Virus record (IMG/VR): IMGVR_UViG_3300025889_000520 | Location: 1 to 32,752 of that record | Direction: 5' to 3' (one strand) | Length of the DNA: 32,752 nucleotides | Origin: a virus | In this document: in pieces, positions 14,307-21,211 of the stretch | Layout: each line of letters opens with the position of its first letter | Numbering within the stretch: position 1 is the stretch's first letter | Made by a program: the position numbers and the translations under genes | The notes under the pieces: model-generated | Seen by the model: only the letters and a program-made list of their open reading frames with translations | Databases searched by the model: none | Told to the model about the DNA's origin: nothing

Positions 14307-15418
14307 AGACAGTAGAGCGAGGTATCTACAAGCGTGACGGTATGTTCGAGGTGCGCTGGCGGGAGGGTGGAAGAAACCGTTCCCGCCGCTTCAGCAAGCT
14401 CACCGACGCTCGGGCGTGGAGGGACGAGACACGCCGGCGTAAGCAGATGGGCGGTATGGCCCACCTGCTGCCCGTGAACCTGACGCTGACCGAGTTCACG
14501 CGCAGGTGGCTAGAGGCGAAGATTCCTGACCTCTCGCCCAACACAGTTCGGGGATATGACTTCTTGCTGAACCGCCACGTCCTCCCGTTCTTGGGATCGT
14601 TCCAACTCTCCGAGCTTCGCCCCAGGGTTATTGCTCAATGGCAAGAAGAGCGATTGGCTGACGGGTGCGGGCGGCGTTCAATCGCTCAGGCCCAGGCCCT
14701 TCTCTCCACGATCTGCCGAGCGGCGGTTGCTAGGGAGCTGATGCAGTCAAACCCCTGCGATCCAATCGCTGCGCCGAAGCGAGCGAGGAAGTCCGTGATT
14801 CCTCTGAACCCTTACGAGGTCGAGATGATCCGCGACCATATGTTCTCCGAAGATCAGGTAGCGGAAGCCACCCTTGTCTCGGTAATGGCATACGCCGGGC
14901 TGCGTCCCTCCGAAGCGTTCGCCCTTACTTGGGAAGACTTGGCTAACGACCGCATACGAGTCACGAAGAAGGTAGTCGAAGGTGAGGTGGTGCCTTACAC
15001 AAAGACTCAGGTTCCCCGCAGCGTCACCATTCGGGGGCCGCTTCAGGGTGACTTGGTAGAGCTTGGCATCTTGCAGGACTACCCGACAGATAAGAAGCTG
15101 ATCTTCCCCCGCCCCGATGGTCTGCCAATGACTCGAACGGATATCGGGAACTTCCGGCGCAGGGTATTCGCCCCCGCCAGGATCGCTGCCAATCGCCCGG
15201 ACGCTACGCCCTACCACCTGCGCCATTCATTCGCCTCAATGCTGATAACCGAAGGCGAACTCTCGCTGCCCGAGGTCGCCGCCGAATGTGGACACGATCT
15301 GGCAACGCTTGTCAAGAACTACGCGCACATAGTTCAGGGCGCAAGAACCAATGTTTCTTTCGCTGAACAGGTTCGAGATGCCCGCGAACAAATAACAAAG
15401 AGTCAGGCGGTCGCATAG
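14303..15418 (+). CDS. int: Tyrosine integrase
   Basis: A 371-residue tyrosine recombinase. It has an N-terminal AP2-like arm-binding domain (about 1-50), a core-binding SAM-like domain (about 60-155) and the catalytic domain (165-360). Catalytic residues visible are R201 (AGLRPSEA), probable K234, R307 (PYHLRHSFAS), H331 (ECGHDLATL) and nucleophile Y340 (KNYAHI). The usual HxxR is YxxR here (Y304), a variant common in actinobacterial integrases. It would integrate the phage at a host tRNA-His gene, since an attP core with that sequence lies 88 nt past the stop. It is translated with the excisionase-like gene (ATGA overlap). Confidence 0.95.
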   Translation: MKTVERGIYKRDGMFEVRWREGGRNRSRRFSKLTDARAWRDETRRRKQMGGMAHLLPVNLTLTEFTRRWLEAKIPDLSPNTVRGYDFLLNRHVLPFLGSFQLSELRPRVIAQWQEERLADGCGRRSIAQAQALLSTICRAAVARELMQSNPCDPIAAPKRARKSVIPLNPYEVEMIRDHMFSEDQVAEATLVSVMAYAGLRPSEAFALTWEDLANDRIRVTKKVVEGEVVPYTKTQVPRSVTIRGPLQGDLVELGILQDYPTDKKLIFPRPDGLPMTRTDIGNFRRRVFAPARIAANRPDATPYHLRHSFASMLITEGELSLPEVAAECGHDLATLVKNYAHIVQGARTNVSFAEQVRDAREQITKSQAVA

Positions 15419-15420
15419 GA

Positions 15421-15442
15421 GATGTTCGCGTGGTGTTCGCGG
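15421..15442 (+). other. Integrase arm-type site pair, left
   Basis: GATGTTCGCG, 4 nt, then GTTCGCGG. The same pair with the same 4-nt spacing recurs at 15698 on the other side of the tRNA-like attP core. Paired direct repeats flanking the core are what arm-binding domains of tyrosine integrases recognise. Confidence 0.6.
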
Positions 15443-15814
15443 AAAGGTCAAAGACCCCCCGTATTCCGTCCGTCAGGGTGGGTAAAACCCCTGCTAATGA
15501 TGAAAGGTGGACGACGGGACTCGAACCCGCGACCTCCCGGACCACAACCGAGACAGGCTGGGAAATGGGAGATAGCGTGGGAATGGCGCAGCGATAGCTG
15601 GAGCGCGGCAAACCGCCTGCCTAAGCGGGATCGAGGAACCCTGATCGGTCAATGGGAATGGCCCGCGTTTCCCACAAGTCCAATCCATTCCCCTGACGAT
15701 GTTCGCGCCCCGTTCGCGGTCGGCTCCGAGATAAACGTATGTTCGGAGTGTGGAGCCACGACCATTCAGACCCCCGAAGGGTGGCGATGTGACCGCTGCG
15801 GAGTGTCCTTCTGA
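15422..15814 (+). CDS. Frame across attP ending in a zinc-ribbon domain (start uncertain)
   Basis: The frame opens at ATG 15422, immediately after the integrase, and runs through the attP core, where it reads GGRRDSNPRPPG, the usual translation of an antisense tRNA end. Only the last ~30 residues look like a protein domain: VCSECGATTIQTPEGWRCDRCGVSF, a four-Cys zinc ribbon. No ATG, GTG or TTG lies between the attP core and the ribbon in this frame; CTG codons exist near 15620-15645. Either a non-canonical start is used or the ribbon is made only as the long frame. It overlaps the next gene by TGATG, which supports translation of the 3' end. Confidence 0.4.
   Translation: MFAWCSRKGQRPPVFRPSGWVKPLLMMKGGRRDSNPRPPGPQPRQAGKWEIAWEWRSDSWSAANRLPKRDRGTLIGQWEWPAFPTSPIHSPDDVRAPFAVGSEINVCSECGATTIQTPEGWRCDRCGVSF
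15506..15552 (-). other. attP: attP core: 3' half of tRNA-His(GTG)
   Basis: Read on the minus strand this is the 3' half of a tRNA: anticodon stem CTCGG, loop TTGTGGT with anticodon GTG, stem CCGGG, then a T arm (GCGGG, TTCGAGT, CCCGT) and the acceptor strand CGTCCAC with discriminator C. CCA is not encoded. There is no 5' half (no D arm), so it is not a functional tRNA. It would restore the 3' end of the host tRNA-His gene on integration. It follows the integrase, as attP sites usually do. Confidence 0.85.
15698..15719 (+). other. Integrase arm-type site pair, right
   Basis: GATGTTCGCG, 4 nt, GTTCGCGG, identical to the left pair at 15421 outside the 4-nt spacer. The distance from the core is about 146 nt on this side and 63 nt on the other, a P-arm/P'-arm asymmetry typical of tyrosine-integrase attP sites. 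Confidence 0.6.
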
Positions 15815-16317
15815 TGCTCGCCACGCTTGCGGTTGCTACCGCCCTCTCCCTTACCTCCCCGTCGCAGGCCGGGTGCCAACACCCTGACTTCCCCGAGATC
15901 AACGCAGCGCACAAGCGATGGGTCGAGCGGCTTTACAAGAACCCCTGGCTCCCCAAGAAAGCGGTCGCTAAACACCGTCGCCTTTACCAATGCGCCCCTA
16001 CTTCGGCGCAGCGTCGAGCGATGGCCCGCCGCTGGCGGATCGTCAAGCATCCGACTAAGGGCGTAGCGGTTCCGAACTATCAGACGTGGATTGCAACCGG
16101 GCGTTGTGAACAACCCGGCCCTGGCAGGTGGGGCGTTTGGTGGTCGCACAAGGGCAGCACCTACTCGGGAGGACTCGGCTTCTACAACCAATCGTGGAGC
16201 GCCTTCAAGCTGCCCGGCTACCCCGCCAATGCGGGCGATGCCACTTGGAGACAGCAGATGCACACGGCCAACAACCTGTGGTGGTCGGTCGGCTGGGGCT
16301 GGGGGTGCGGCGGGTGA
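15814..16317 (+). CDS. Secreted Rpf-like transglycosylase
   Basis: A 167-residue protein from ATG 15814 (TGATG overlap). Residues 1-20 look like a signal peptide (LATLAVATALSLTSPSQAG). The C-terminal part WIATGRCEQPGPGRW, then SGGLGFYNQSWSAFKLPGYPANAGDATWRQQM, matches the resuscitation-promoting-factor/transglycosylase fold, with the CE catalytic glutamate, GGLGF and W..F features. It would cleave peptidoglycan from outside the membrane. Rpf domains are characteristic of Actinobacteria and their phages. Location beside attP, away from the main lysis cassette, is unusual. Confidence 0.8.
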   Translation: MLATLAVATALSLTSPSQAGCQHPDFPEINAAHKRWVERLYKNPWLPKKAVAKHRRLYQCAPTSAQRRAMARRWRIVKHPTKGVAVPNYQTWIATGRCEQPGPGRWGVWWSHKGSTYSGGLGFYNQSWSAFKLPGYPANAGDATWRQQMHTANNLWWSVGWGWGCGG

Positions 16318-16520
16318 AGATACCTGAGCTTGTTATCTCGTCTTGGATCATTGTCGCCCTGCTACTAGCCGGACTTGCGGCAACGAGGATTCAGTTCCTA
16401 GAGACTCTGTGGGAAGGGTTTCTCGTTGCGACTGCGGCGATTGCCGGAATCAGTCTGGTCTTGCTGATTGCGGGAATGATTGTTCTCTTGTTTCTCGTTG
16501 GCATCGGAGTAGTTGGGTGA
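16314..16520 (+). CDS. Small two-helix membrane protein
   Basis: A 68-residue protein from GTG 16314 (GTGA overlap). It has two hydrophobic segments, about residues 8-24 and 35-66, the latter long and Val/Leu/Ile-rich. It resembles a small holin or membrane anchor, and its coupling to the secreted transglycosylase suggests a joint function in envelope modification or lysis. No family recognised. Confidence 0.6.
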   Translation: MKIPELVISSWIIVALLLAGLAATRIQFLETLWEGFLVATAAIAGISLVLLIAGMIVLLFLVGIGVVG

Positions 16521-17668
16521 GGAATCGCAAGCTCTACACAAATGACTGTGTTCGAGTGATGCGCGAACTAGAACCCGGAAAGATTTCCTCCGTAGTCACC
16601 GATCCCCCTTACGAGTTGGGATTTATGGGTAAAGGTTGGGACGCATCGGGCATCGCTTACTCGGTTGAGATGTGGAAACAAGCCTTCCGATTGCTGCCAC
16701 CGGGCGGGCATCTAGTCGCCTTCGGAGGCAGCCGCACTTACCACCGAATGACTTGCGCGATAGAGGACGCTGGCTTTGAGATTCGAGACTGTCTGATGTG
16801 GCTATACGGCTCAGGCTTCCCCAAGTCGCGCAACCTTGACGGCGAATGGGACGGCTGGGGAACCGCCCTCAAACCTGCCCACGAGCCGATAGTCCTAGCC
16901 CGCAAGCCGCTGGACGGGACGGTTGCCGAGAATGTCCAAGAACACGGGACGGGCGCACTCAACATTGACGGGTGTCGAGTGGGAAATGAAACCACTATTA
17001 CAACTAAAGGCAAAGGTTTTGCTGGTTCCTTTGAGGGTGGAACTAATAATCAAGGAGGCAAAGAAACAGAAGGCCGCTGGCCCGCCAACCTAATCCTCGA
17101 CGAAGCCGCTGGCGAGATGCTGGACGCGCAGAGTGGGGAGCGTCCCGGAGGTGCTTACCCAACACAGCGAGGGGCTGCGGTAGCAACAGGCTTTGGGCAG
17201 GGGCAGCCCACCGAAGGAGGATCACGGCAGATGGGTGACACAGGCGGTGCCTCCCGCTTCTTCTATTGCGCCAAGACTTCTAAGGCCGAGCGGAACGCAG
17301 GGCTAGAAAGGTTTGAGAAGAAGCAGATTGCTGGTAAAGGCAACGGCCTGGCTCGCACTTGCGCTACTTGTGGAGCATCGGTGCTGGAAGGCTGCGATTG
17401 CCCTGATCGCACCTACGAAAACCCGACGAAGGCTAATCACCACCCGACCGTCAAACCCATAGCCCTAATGCGTTGGCTAGTGCGGCTAGTGACACCGCCT
17501 GGCGGCACCGTTCTTGATCCGTTCACCGGCTCTGGCACTACCGGCTGCGCTGCTGTTCTCGAAGACTTTGATTTCGTAGGCATCGAAAAGGACCGCGAAT
17601 ATGTGCAGATTGCGAGCGCACGAATGAGCCATTGGGCTGCGCAGCCTAAGCAAGAGGTTCTGATATGA
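16517..17668 (+). CDS. Beta-class DNA amino-methyltransferase (DPPY)
   Basis: A 383-residue enzyme from GTG 16517 (GTGA overlap). The DPPY motif (VVTDPPYELGF, about 29-36) comes first and the SAM-binding GTVLDPFTGSGTTG last, the order of beta-class N6-adenine/N4-cytosine methyltransferases. VKPIALMRWLVRL precedes the latter, as usual. Between them lies a long insertion with a Cys cluster (CATCGASVLEGCDC), a likely zinc-binding target-recognition element. It probably methylates adenine in phage DNA; the target sequence cannot be read from sequence. Confidence 0.88.
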   Translation: MRNRKLYTNDCVRVMRELEPGKISSVVTDPPYELGFMGKGWDASGIAYSVEMWKQAFRLLPPGGHLVAFGGSRTYHRMTCAIEDAGFEIRDCLMWLYGSGFPKSRNLDGEWDGWGTALKPAHEPIVLARKPLDGTVAENVQEHGTGALNIDGCRVGNETTITTKGKGFAGSFEGGTNNQGGKETEGRWPANLILDEAAGEMLDAQSGERPGGAYPTQRGAAVATGFGQGQPTEGGSRQMGDTGGASRFFYCAKTSKAERNAGLERFEKKQIAGKGNGLARTCATCGASVLEGCDCPDRTYENPTKANHHPTVKPIALMRWLVRLVTPPGGTVLDPFTGSGTTGCAAVLEDFDFVGIEKDREYVQIASARMSHWAAQPKQEVLI

Positions 17669-17751
17669 GCAGCGAAGCGGTCGGCGCAATCATTAGCGGG
17701 ATCATCGCCTTTCTAATAGGCCTCGCCGTTGCTCTCGGGTGGGGAATGTGA
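17665..17751 (+). CDS. 28-aa membrane peptide between two methyltransferase genes
   Basis: ATG 17665 overlaps the previous stop (ATGA), and its TGA overlaps the next start (GTGA). The product is a single hydrophobic helix (VGAIISGIIAFLIGLAVALGWGM). Coupled overlaps at both ends argue that it is translated. The function is unknown. Confidence 0.5.
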   Translation: MSSEAVGAIISGIIAFLIGLAVALGWGM

Positions 17752-18701
17752 GTCAGGCTAGGGTCATAAATGCCGATGCGATTCAGGGCTTGAAGCAAGT
17801 CAAAGATCAGACCGTTCAGACTTGCATTACTTCTCCCCCCTATTGGGGCTTGCGCGACTACGGTTCGGACGATCAGCTCGGGCTAGAACCTACGCCGGAG
17901 GAATACACCGAGAATCTAGTCTCCGTGTTTCGTGAGGTGCGTCGAGTTCTTCGTGATGATGGGACGCTATGGCTGAATCTCGGTGACTCTTATATCGGTG
18001 GAGGTCGTGGTGGACAGTCGGCAGCCAAACGTTCCGCTGGCTGGCAACCCGACTATGCGTTACGCGGTTATGTGCCTACGGGTATGAAGGCAAAAGACTT
18101 GGTAGGAATCCCCTGGCGGGTCGCCTTTGCACTTCAGGCTGACGGCTGGTATCTCCGCTCGGACATTATCTGGCACAAGCCGAACCCGATGCCGGAGTCC
18201 GTCACCGACCGACCGACTAAGGCGCACGAATACCTGTTCCTCCTAACCAAGTCGCCGCGTTACTACTACGATGTTGACGCGATCCGGGAGGAATATCTGA
18301 CTGACAACGACAAAGGACTGACGAAGGAAGAACGGCTAAGAAGAAATCCTCACTTACGGTCCGGAGTAAGTCGTTCGGCGGTCAAGGGTTTCGGACCGAG
18401 TCAGATGAAGGGTCAACCGGGCGGCCGAAACAAACGCTCCGTCTGGACCGTCACGACCAAGCCATTCAAGGGCGCACACTTCGCAGTCTTTCCCCCTGAT
18501 CTGATCGAGCCTTGCGTATTGGCAGGTTCGGCAGAAGGTGACACGGTTCTTGATCCCTTCACAGGCTCCGGCACTACGGGAATGGTCGCCCTCCGTCACG
18601 GTCGAGACTTCGTAGGCACTGAGCTAAATCCCGAATACGCTGCGATGGCAGAACAACGGATCGCAGAAGACGCTCCCCTACTAAATGAGGTAGCAGCGTG
18701 A
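17748..18701 (+). CDS. Beta-class DNA amino-methyltransferase (SPPY)
   Basis: A 317-residue enzyme; GTG 17748 is preferred over GTG 17739 because it overlaps the upstream stop as GTGA. SPPYWGLRDY at about residue 27-37 is the catalytic motif IV, WHKPNPMPESVTDRPTKAHEYLFLLTKS is a conserved mid-region, and VLDPFTGSGTTG binds SAM. SPPY is the form usual in N4-cytosine methyltransferases, but adenine enzymes with SPPY exist. It is distinct in sequence and specificity region from the DPPY enzyme upstream. Confidence 0.88.
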   Translation: MSQARVINADAIQGLKQVKDQTVQTCITSPPYWGLRDYGSDDQLGLEPTPEEYTENLVSVFREVRRVLRDDGTLWLNLGDSYIGGGRGGQSAAKRSAGWQPDYALRGYVPTGMKAKDLVGIPWRVAFALQADGWYLRSDIIWHKPNPMPESVTDRPTKAHEYLFLLTKSPRYYYDVDAIREEYLTDNDKGLTKEERLRRNPHLRSGVSRSAVKGFGPSQMKGQPGGRNKRSVWTVTTKPFKGAHFAVFPPDLIEPCVLAGSAEGDTVLDPFTGSGTTGMVALRHGRDFVGTELNPEYAAMAEQRIAEDAPLLNEVAA

Positions 18702-18931
18702 GCAAGCGCAAGACGGCGCAGAGTGGCCCGAAGAAACAGGAGCCGGAGTCGAAGCGGCGCTGGGTAATCCTAAATGCCAAGACCAATAAGCCAATGCTCG
18801 GCAACGACGAAGGCGTGAGCAACGAAGAGAAGGCACACCGCCTATCGGACTCTTATCTAATGGAGACAATCGTGGTCCCGCTTTGGGAATGGAGAGGGGA
18901 ACCCGACCCGGACGCTGACCCCGACGAGTGA
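18698..18931 (+). CDS. Small hypothetical protein
   Basis: A 77-residue protein from GTG 18698 (GTGA overlap). It has a basic N-terminus (KRKTAQSGPKKQEPESKRRW) and an acidic C-terminus (EPDPDADPDE). No family is recognised. It lies between the methyltransferase and the HTH protein in the same chain of overlapping genes. Confidence 0.55.
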   Translation: MSKRKTAQSGPKKQEPESKRRWVILNAKTNKPMLGNDEGVSNEEKAHRLSDSYLMETIVVPLWEWRGEPDPDADPDE

Positions 18932-19329
18932 GCGTCGGTCGCCGCATAGATTCCCTGCTCGCAGGTATGGCGGTCGTCGCTGAAGGCAAGGCATCTTCCC
19001 TTGCTCCCACTATCTCGGGAGGTGAGCGTGACTTCTCCCCCCGAGCTGCCGGCGATTCGATGCACGATGAATGGGCCGGACTCTTCGCTCGATTAGCAGA
19101 CCTGGCCGAAGTGGAAGCCGAACGATTCCGGGGCGGCGCTGCCTTTCGTCCCTCCCCCCGTGAAGACAAAGAGCTTCGCAACGCTCGCATACTTGTATTC
19201 GAGGATCGGCATAGCCTCTTCGTTGCCTACGTCACGGGAGTATCGGAGGATACGGTTCGCTCAGTAAGGCAGAAGGCGGGGCGCAACCCGGTCAGCGGTC
19301 GGTTATCTGCGGAGTTTGCGGAGGGGTGA
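18928..19329 (+). CDS. Small protein with a C-terminal HTH-like segment
   Basis: A 133-residue protein from GTG 18928 (GTGA overlap). The middle helix (DEWAGLFARLADLAEVEAERFRG) is followed by LFVAYVTGVSEDTVRSVRQKAGRNPVSGR, which reads as a helix-turn-helix with the recognition helix SEDTVRSVRQKAG. It could regulate the next transcription unit, whose promoter begins inside its last codons. The family is not recognised. Confidence 0.55.
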   Translation: MSVGRRIDSLLAGMAVVAEGKASSLAPTISGGERDFSPRAAGDSMHDEWAGLFARLADLAEVEAERFRGGAAFRPSPREDKELRNARILVFEDRHSLFVAYVTGVSEDTVRSVRQKAGRNPVSGRLSAEFAEG

Positions 19330-19345
19330 CTATCCCTTATATAAT
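19316..19345 (+). promoter_or_regulatory. Sigma70-like promoter
   Basis: TTGCGG (19316-19321), an 18-nt spacer and TATAAT (19340-19345), a perfect -10. It overlaps the end of the upstream gene and would start transcription near 19352, giving a leader of about 210 nt before the TerS-like gene at 19564. Confidence 0.6.
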
Positions 19346-19539
19346 GTTCTCTAACCGACGTGGTAATCTACGCCTGAACTTGGGGAGTAGTGCGCCCATT
19401 CGCACCCCCCGGCATAGTCGTATCCACCCTATGCCCCTTGCCAATAGCGGCACCTCCGGCTTGGCGATCACGCCTCCCGATTGGTCAGCCCCCGTCCGTA
19501 GCGCCGCCGCACTATGCGGTGCGACGACCTTTGGCGCAG

Positions 19540-19555
19540 CCCCCTTCAGCGGGGG
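19540..19555 (+). promoter_or_regulatory. Hairpin over the TerS-like ribosome binding site
   Basis: CCCCC (19540-19544), loop TTCAGC, GGGGG (19551-19555), directly before TAAGG and the ATG at 19564. The G run forms part of the Shine-Dalgarno region, so folding would hide it. The leader 19346-19539 also has a CCGCA-CTA-TGCGG hairpin (about 19506-19519) but no convincing gene. Confidence 0.4.
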
Positions 19556-19563
19556 TAAGGCTT

Positions 19564-20109
19564 ATGAGTAAGACACTTGCTACCACCAAGAAGAAGAACC
19601 CGGCAGGGCCGGCGTGGTCGGTCGAGGATCGGGAAGAAGCTCTCGCTCTACTTGCCCTCTACAACGGGACAGCGACCACCGCTGCCGCCGAGATGACCGC
19701 GCTCAAAGGTAAGGAACTCTCACCTGCCACTCTGCGGTCCTGGAAGTCCCGTCACCGGGATAGATACGAAGAGATAAGGGAAGACCTTCAGCGGCGGGTC
19801 AAGTCCCGTTCAGCGGAGAACCACGCCCGTCTAGCGGAACGTGCCGCTGCCGTAGTGGACAATCTTCTGGAGCGGTTGGAGCAAGAGGGTCACGAAATAC
19901 CGATCAGCCAAGTGCCGACCGCCGCTCGCTCTATCGCTACTGTCGCCGGTATCCATACTGATAAGGCCCGCGACTTGCGTGGTGATCCCACCGTAATCCA
20001 GCACCAGCGGCTAGATTGGAACGCCCTTCAGCGATCCCTCCAGGCTAAGGGCGTGGAGGTAGTAATCGAATCCACCGCCGAGGAAGTCACCGATGAAGAC
20101 ACCGACTAG
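19564..20109 (+). CDS. Terminase-small-subunit-like HTH protein
   Basis: A 181-residue protein from ATG 19564. Residues about 20-62 form a helix-turn-helix with LRSWKSRH as recognition helix, followed by a long helical region and TAARSIATVAGIHTDKARDLRGDPT. That combination is typical of small terminase subunits or similar phage DNA-binding proteins (an N-terminal HTH and a helical oligomerisation region). It would bind the packaging site. It is 6 kb from the large subunit, separated by the leftward block, which is unusual. A general transcription regulator is the alternative. Confidence 0.6.
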   Translation: MSKTLATTKKKNPAGPAWSVEDREEALALLALYNGTATTAAAEMTALKGKELSPATLRSWKSRHRDRYEEIREDLQRRVKSRSAENHARLAERAAAVVDNLLERLEQEGHEIPISQVPTAARSIATVAGIHTDKARDLRGDPTVIQHQRLDWNALQRSLQAKGVEVVIESTAEEVTDEDTD

Positions 20110-20320
20110 CGGCAACCATAACTTCAGAGTCTCGCCCAAGTGGGGCGGCATCTGCCGCAGGTGCAGGTCTGATCTCACGATCCGCACCCGCTTAGACAAG
20201 CGAACCCGGTCCAAGCAGAACTCCAACGGGAGAATCTACTGCTCGAACCGGGCCTGCCTTCACTTCACTCACCCCCACCCGACCGGGAAGCAGCTGAACC
20301 GGGGCGGGCTACTGCCGTAG
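20093..20320 (+). CDS. Small zinc-ribbon protein
   Basis: A 75-residue basic protein from ATG 20093, overlapping the TerS-like gene by 17 nt, with GAGGAAG upstream. CRRC (about 21-24) and CSNRAC (about 50-55) are spaced like a zinc ribbon. It ends 12 nt inside the last leftward gene, so the two transcription units overlap tail to tail. The function is not recognised. Confidence 0.6.
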   Translation: MKTPTSGNHNFRVSPKWGGICRRCRSDLTIRTRLDKRTRSKQNSNGRIYCSNRACLHFTHPHPTGKQLNRGGLLP

Positions 20321-20515
20321 CTCACGCCGACCTTTGACGTATTCCTTTAGGTTGGACAGCGTGAAGTAACTCGCGTTGATCCCGAGGATTCTTGCCTCAG
20401 ATTCCCAATGAACGCGCTTGCGCTCACTATCTTTCGGCAGCTCGGCGTATCGCCACCTCCACTTCACCCAATCTATTTCTTCGGGGTCAAACGCGAACGG
20501 GCCAGGCTTACTCAT
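20309..20515 (-). CDS. Small hypothetical protein, last gene of the leftward block
   Basis: A 68-residue protein, 8-nt overlap with the gene upstream. It has a Trp-rich N-terminal half (DWVKWRWRYAEL) and a segment that could be a helix-turn-helix (SEARILGINASYFTLSNLKEYVKGRRE). Possibly a small DNA-binding protein working with the AlpA-like neighbour. Confidence 0.6.
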   Translation of the reverse strand: MSKPGPFAFDPEEIDWVKWRWRYAELPKDSERKRVHWESEARILGINASYFTLSNLKEYVKGRRELRQ

Positions 20516-20762
20516 TGGCCTCAGCCTCAGCCTTCAGCTCGGTAAGTATTTCTTCCCGAGTCCTCACCTTCCGCTTCGTCTTCTGCCAATGCTCGACGAA
20601 CGCCTTCACTTCATCTGCGTCCCATATCCGACCGCACCGCAGATTCGCCAACGGTTCAGGGAATCCAGGGCGGTCGGCTAGGTATTGGGCCATCGCTTTC
20701 GTCAGCACGTTCTCGTGCCGTATCTCGTAGAGACTGCATAGCCTCCGCTCACGCTCGATCAA
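20508..20762 (-). CDS. AlpA/excisionase-like HTH protein (TTG start)
   Basis: An 84-residue protein. MAQYLADRPGFPEPLANLRCGRIWDADEVKAFVEHW (about 24-59) has the order of AlpA/MerR-like DNA-binding proteins: first helix, FP-P loop, R-W-x-x-x-D-V wing and W-ended helix. The start is TTG 20762, set by a perfect GGAGGACTAC just upstream. It overlaps the micro-gene before it by 14 nt. It may be a second directionality or regulatory factor. Confidence 0.65.
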   Translation of the reverse strand: MIERERRLCSLYEIRHENVLTKAMAQYLADRPGFPEPLANLRCGRIWDADEVKAFVEHWQKTKRKVRTREEILTELKAEAEANE

Positions 20763-20835
20763 GTAGTCCTCCGATCAGATACAGGGCGCAGGAGAACCCC
20801 ACGCCGAACAGGAAACAGTAAGCGCCTTCGGTCAC
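20749..20835 (-). CDS. 28-aa membrane peptide (micro-gene, copy 2)
   Basis: GTG 20835 overlaps the preceding stop (GTGA). The product is one hydrophobic helix with ALYLIGGLLDRA at its end. It shares ALYLIG and the 17-nt DNA CCGATCAGATACAGGGC with the micro-gene directly upstream, so the pair looks like a tandem duplication. Confidence 0.5.
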   Translation of the reverse strand: MTEGAYCFLFGVGFSCALYLIGGLLDRA

Positions 20836-20912
20836 GACAGCACCACCCCGATCAGATACAGGGCAAGGCTAAGGCCGATGCCTACGCTTAGGCATACGAT
20901 CTGTTCGCTCAT
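20832..20912 (-). CDS. 26-aa membrane peptide (micro-gene, copy 1)
   Basis: ATG 20912 follows GGGGGGACT and overlaps the upstream stop (ATGA). The product is a single hydrophobic helix, IVCLSVGIGLSLALYLIGVVLS. It overlaps its twin by GTGA. Confidence 0.5.
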   Translation of the reverse strand: MSEQIVCLSVGIGLSLALYLIGVVLS

Positions 20913-21211
20913 AGTCCCCCCGTTCCTCTCTCTTCTTCTTCATCTTGCAGGGACACCCGCGCTCGATTCAGGTAGCTCCGCAGGAGGCTACTGTTCAGCC
21001 GCTCGAAGTCCCGCCCCTCGTCTTCCGCCAGGAGCCGGGCGCGATCCTCCACCCGGTTCTCCCATTCTTCGGTTGCGCGGTTCTCACTTGCTTCCCGCGC
21101 CCCGTTCTCTTCAGCCCAAGCGTCCCGCGCTGCATCTTCCAACGCTTCCCGCCGGGGATCGTCCAGCCACGCTTCTTTTCTCTTCGCAAGGTCTAGGTCA
21201 CGATTTGCCAT
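20909..21211 (-). CDS. Charged helical protein
   Basis: A 100-residue protein from ATG 21211, with AGGACAGG upstream; an ATG at 21265 is possible but lies well inside the preceding gene. It is very rich in Glu, Arg and Ala (ALEDAARDAWAEENGAREASENRATEEWENRVEDRARLL), a long helix or coiled coil. The function is not recognised. Confidence 0.6.
   Translation of the reverse strand: MANRDLDLAKRKEAWLDDPRREALEDAARDAWAEENGAREASENRATEEWENRVEDRARLLAEDEGRDFERLNSSLLRSYLNRARVSLQDEEEERGTGGL

Noticed and set aside
14303-15418. Integrase as a degraded pseudogene because HxxR is YxxR
   Set aside because: YxxR occurs in many active-looking actinobacterial integrases and all other catalytic residues are present.
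15585-15660. A second tRNA downstream of attP
   Set aside because: A CCGC/GCGG hairpin and a D-arm-like string are present, but no T arm or acceptor stem can be formed.
19326-19571. An 81-codon frame across the leader before the TerS-like gene
   Set aside because: It overlaps a promoter and hairpins, has no ribosome binding site and gives a low-complexity product.
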